DNA of 46,950 nt from a virus. Every line of letters starts with the position of its first letter. The first letter of the stretch is position 1. The position numbers were made by a program, and so were the translations under genes. The notes under the pieces were generated by a model. The model was not told the origin of the DNA, made no database searches, and saw only the letters and a list, made by a program, of their open reading frames with translations. Of the stretch, positions 44,841-46,950 are shown in pieces. The stretch spans positions 1-46,950 of IMG/VR virus record IMGVR_UViG_3300042090_001801; one strand, written 5' to 3'.

Positions 44841-44869
44841 ATTGTACTTCATCCATTGTTACAAGAAAA
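44841..44869 (-). promoter_or_regulatory. Sigma70-like promoter (TTTTCT-17-TACAAT)
   Basis: The -35 TTTTCT is at 44864-44869 and the -10 TACAAT at 44841-44846. A short GGATGA repeat brackets the -10. Confidence 0.5.
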
Positions 44870-44875
44870 CTTCAT

Positions 44876-45028
44876 TCAACGATCATTTGCTTTTAACCAC
44901 TCCTTGAAGCACAGTTTCATTTCACGAACAGAACCAAGTTTGTTTTCCAGAGCAAGTTCACCCACGCGCCTTTCCAAATCTTCCACCACCTTGCGGTTTC
45001 GGTAGATCGATAGGTCATAGAGTTTCAT
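44876..45028 (-). CDS. Hypothetical protein, 50 aa
   Basis: A short complete frame from ATG 45026-45028 to TGA 44876-44878: MKLYDLSIYRNRKVVEDLER, then a helix (VGELALENKLGSVREMKLCF). AAAGGACGTGC precedes the ATG and an ATAAATA motif lies 23 bases upstream. Confidence 0.72.
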   Translation of the reverse strand: MKLYDLSIYRNRKVVEDLERRVGELALENKLGSVREMKLCFKEWLKANDR

Positions 45029-45051
45029 GCACGTCCTTTCACAGACGTGGG

Positions 45052-45058
45052 TATTTAT
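45052..45058 (-). promoter_or_regulatory. T4-like late promoter motif ATAAATA
   Basis: The minus strand reads GCGCGATAAATACCC, upstream of the 50-aa gene. Confidence 0.5.
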
Positions 45059-45089
45059 CGCGCCGAGACTTGTCCCATTGAAAACGACG

Positions 45090-45111
45090 AAGCGCTCCCG
45101 AAGGAGCGCTT
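45090..45111 (-). terminator. Terminator-like hairpin
   Basis: AAGCGCTCC-TTCG-GGAGCGCTT on the minus strand, followed within a few bases by GTTTTC. It ends the lipoprotein/YqhA transcript. Confidence 0.7.
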
Positions 45112-45128
45112 AGTGACGAAGTGTATTC

Positions 45129-45659
45129 CTATTCGCCACCACCTCCACCCCCGTCGCCTCCGCCTCCACCGCTGTCGGAAGAACCTGCGTCCGAACTTGC
45201 GCTCCCTGCATCGCCTGAACTTTCGCTCATGCTCGTGTCGTTGGGGCCATCACCCGCCATCTCGTTGTCGGTGGCCTCGGCCTGCTGCATATCAGCGTTT
45301 TGCTCTTGAGCCGGGACTTCCTCAGGCGGGAGTTCCTTCGACGCGTCAACTTCCTTCTCCACCTCGGGAGGGAGACCATTCTTCGACGAGGAAAACTGCA
45401 CGCTCGAGAAGTTGCTTACCGGCGTGGAGCTTCGGTAGTAGTACGTGGTGCTCGTCGAGTCATTGTAGAAGATGTACCAGTAGATCCACGAGTTGTCGGG
45501 CTGGGATTCCTGGTAGACGTGAACCGTTTCGGTGCTTTTCTTCTGGTGCTTGTAGTGGCGCTGCGACGGTTGTTCGTCGCACGAGGCCAGAAGCAGCGTG
45601 ATGCCGATCAGGGCAAGGATGCCCAGAACGATCTTAGTGAGTGTGGTCGTGATGCTCAT
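45129..45659 (-). CDS. Lipoprotein with Gly-rich C terminus, 176 aa
   Basis: ATG 45657-45659 with GGGAG gives a lipoprotein signal: hydrophobic LGILALIGITLLLASC, where LASC fits a lipobox. The mature part has a Tyr/Ser-rich segment (WIYWYIFYNDSTSTTYYYRS), an acidic middle and a low-complexity tail (GGGGGDGGGGGGE). The longer upstream frame is a shadow of the YqhA gene. Function unknown; probably at the envelope. Confidence 0.85.
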   Translation of the reverse strand: MSITTTLTKIVLGILALIGITLLLASCDEQPSQRHYKHQKKSTETVHVYQESQPDNSWIYWYIFYNDSTSTTYYYRSSTPVSNFSSVQFSSSKNGLPPEVEKEVDASKELPPEEVPAQEQNADMQQAEATDNEMAGDGPNDTSMSESSGDAGSASSDAGSSDSGGGGGDGGGGGGE

Positions 45660-46167
45660 CTTCTCCCTTTTCGATAGAGTGTTCGATCGCTTCACCCTTG
45701 ACGTGCCAGTACTCGATGATGCCCAGCACAAGGGAACCGGTAAGGAAGGCCGCGAAGTAGGCAAGCTCCCGGTGCATCGCCTCAGCTCCAGCGGACTCAT
45801 TACCCACGAAGGAGCGAAGCATGTGGATCATCGAGACGATGATGACGGACGTTGCGATCTTGATCTTCAGCAGGCCAGAGCTGCTGTTCTCGTTCTTGTA
45901 CCCGTGATCCTTCGCGATGAAAGAGTGGTAGGAACCGGTGATGATCATCTTGACGAGGTTCGCGATCATCACGATGTCGACCATGTCGAGGACGACGATC
46001 TTGAGGTCCTCAGTAGAGAGCGAGGTGACCTTCAGCACCGACGAGAACACCTCACGCGCGAAGGCAAAGGCGTACATGAACAGAATGACCACCAGTCCCA
46101 TGTAGAACAGTGGGAGAACCCACCGAACGTTGAAGATGACGTTCTCGACTAACTTCTTGGTTTTCAT
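45634..46167 (-). CDS. YqhA family (UPF0114) membrane protein
   Basis: The 177-aa product starting MKTKKLVENVIFNVRWVLPL has the YqhA pattern of four membrane segments (LPLFYMGLVVILFMYAFAFA, LVKMIITGSYHSFIAK, IKIATSVIIVSMIHMLRSF) and a His-rich C terminus (DEHHDHTH). YqhA proteins are common in bacteria, of unknown function. ATG 46165-46167 overlaps the previous stop (TAATG); the lipoprotein start overlaps its end by 26 bases. Confidence 0.9.
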   Translation of the reverse strand: MKTKKLVENVIFNVRWVLPLFYMGLVVILFMYAFAFAREVFSSVLKVTSLSTEDLKIVVLDMVDIVMIANLVKMIITGSYHSFIAKDHGYKNENSSSGLLKIKIATSVIIVSMIHMLRSFVGNESAGAEAMHRELAYFAAFLTGSLVLGIIEYWHVKGEAIEHSIEKGEDEHHDHTH

Positions 46168-46430
46168 TACATGGTCCAGAGTTGGGTTTGGGAAGTCCGT
46201 CCCCACTTGAGGGACAGATCGATGTGGATCTTCGCGTGGACGAGAGCTCCTCGCGGATGCCGGTACGAGGTTTCGTCGTAGCGCTTCTTTCCACCGAACT
46301 CGATGATCGCTTCGTACCGCCACTGCGGAGCGTTGTTCGAGCAGATCGTGATCTTGTGCCCACGGTAGCGGTAGACCCGCAGCGCCTTCAGCTGGCTGAT
46401 AAACCTTTGGGCTTTGGCGTTGAGGCGCAC
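46167..46430 (-). CDS. Hypothetical protein, 87 aa
   Basis: A GTG start (46428-46430) follows the 103-aa gene at once. MRLNAKAQRFISQLKALRVY and CSNNAPQWRYEAIIEFGGKK suggest a small basic alpha+beta domain. Not recognised. Confidence 0.72.
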   Translation of the reverse strand: MRLNAKAQRFISQLKALRVYRYRGHKITICSNNAPQWRYEAIIEFGGKKRYDETSYRHPRGALVHAKIHIDLSLKWGRTSQTQLWTM

Positions 46431-46431
46431 G

Positions 46432-46743
46432 TTAGATTCTCGTGTAGGTCAGACCGGTTTCTGTGGTGGCGGAGCGATGCCCGGGCTGCTTCAGCTCCGG
46501 GTAGATGCGGGTGACCGGGCGGAACTTCTCGAGGTAGTCCTGGGTCAGGTAGTGCCGAACTCCGTTGACCGAGATGTGGTAGCCAGGGCCGTACTGGACG
46601 GTGGAACCGTAGTAGCCCTTCTGCTTCGACAGGGCGCGCAGCTCGCCGCGCTTGACCGAGTAGAGCTTCTTGTCTATCGTGTTGAAGAGATATCCCGGAC
46701 GGACCAGGATGTATTGCGGCGGGAAGGTGACTCTTTCATCCAT
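46432..46743 (-). CDS. Hypothetical protein, 103 aa
   Basis: ATG 46741-46743 with GGAG seven bases upstream begins MDERVTFPPQYILVRPGYLF. The middle is basic and Tyr-rich (KQKGYYGSTVQYGPGYHISV). Not recognised. It follows the ligase gene by one base. Confidence 0.75.
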   Translation of the reverse strand: MDERVTFPPQYILVRPGYLFNTIDKKLYSVKRGELRALSKQKGYYGSTVQYGPGYHISVNGVRHYLTQDYLEKFRPVTRIYPELKQPGHRSATTETGLTYTRI

Positions 46744-46744
46744 T

Positions 46745-46950
46745 TCAGATCTCCACGACTTTGTCATCGCGATCCCGCTCGTACGTCGGGAACCGCAGGG
46801 AGGCAACATCCTTGCCCTTGGACTTCGAAACTTCTTGATACTTGATCACCACGGTCCGGCCCATCCAGCTCTTTTGGTTGGACCAGATCGCGTTGCGAAG
46901 CTCGTCGCTGAAGCCGGAACCGACGTTCGCTTCCACTCGGGTACCGTCCT
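46745..46950 (-). CDS. ATP-dependent DNA ligase, C-terminal part (partial)
   Basis: The visible C terminus has the OB-fold end of phage ATP-dependent ligases: VGSGFSDELRNAIW, GRTVVIKYQE and SLRFPTYERDRDDK. The gene runs off the right edge, so the adenylation domain is not seen. It is the most upstream gene of the run down to the lipoprotein. Confidence 0.85.
   Translation of the reverse strand, partial: DGTRVEANVGSGFSDELRNAIWSNQKSWMGRTVVIKYQEVSKSKGKDVASLRFPTYERDRDDKVVEI

Noticed and set aside
1-46950. Full reassignment of TAG to an amino acid
   Set aside because: Several well-defined genes (TonB receptor, PnuC, transglycosylase, lipoprotein, 101-aa and 110-aa proteins) end in TAG at sensible places, often overlapping the next start. 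Partial suppression remains possible.
1-46950. CRISPR arrays, insertion sequences or attachment sites
   Set aside because: No regularly spaced repeats, transposase genes or integrase were seen; the only dense repeat is the 12-bp coding repeat near 29000.

Overview
The window looks like part of a large tailed-phage genome (probably a jumbo myovirus) that infects a Gram-negative bacterium. The reasons are: gene-dense, mostly single-strand organisation (72 of 73 called CDSs are on the minus strand, transcribed right to left); about 30 tRNA or tRNA-like genes; T4-like late-promoter octamers; Seg-like GIY-YIG endonucleases among the tRNAs; a phage-type DNA ligase end; and several proteins starting with T4-like capsid-targeting peptides. 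Envelope genes (TonB-dependent receptor, MltB-like transglycosylase, PagL-like protein, OmpA-domain fusion, lipoprotein) point to a proteobacterial host. Most tRNAs encode their own CCA.

Layout, left to right. 1-2230: a peptidyl-tRNA hydrolase-like gene with an in-frame amber codon, an amber-suppressor tRNA, small unknowns, an HAD phosphatase and tRNA-Arg. 2236-9965: unknown proteins, a Ser/Thr-type phosphatase, three linked proteins with capsid-targeting N termini, a vWA protein and a NADAR protein. 9971-20090: the tRNA array, with standard tRNAs, anomalous or degenerate tRNAs, structured unexplained segments, two GIY-YIG endonucleases, a PagL-like protein and a transglycosylase. 20143-28124: a 30-codon ORF with its own promoter and terminator, a PP-loop-like gene, then a six-gene operon (NMN adenylyltransferase-Nudix, Nampt, unknown, PnuC, NadR-like, TonB-dependent receptor) that could take NAD precursors from outside the cell to NAD+. 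28213-33595: small genes, a repeat protein, a circularly permuted two-piece tmRNA with tag ANDSVFAMAA, and an amidinotransferase-family enzyme. 33658-42803: an envelope cluster with an ABC transporter (ATPase, permease, and a substrate-binding protein fused to OmpA), a small membrane protein, coiled-coil proteins, a LemA-like protein and a TPM-like membrane protein. 42855-46950: metallophosphoesterase, lipoprotein, YqhA-like membrane protein and the C-terminal end of an ATP-dependent DNA ligase.

Two promoter classes can be read directly. One is TTTACW-N17-TANAAT, seen about 18 times on the minus strand in front of operons. The other is (T)ATAAATA-like, resembling T4 late promoters. Several start codons lie only 2-8 nt after a tRNA CCA end, as if tRNA processing creates the mRNA 5' ends.

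The most remarkable features are the trans-envelope NAD-precursor operon, the ABC/OmpA/LemA envelope cluster, the permuted tmRNA, the suppressor tRNA paired with an amber-interrupted gene, and the array of tRNAs with altered anticodon loops. All functional calls rest on reading motifs by eye; no database search or folding program was run.
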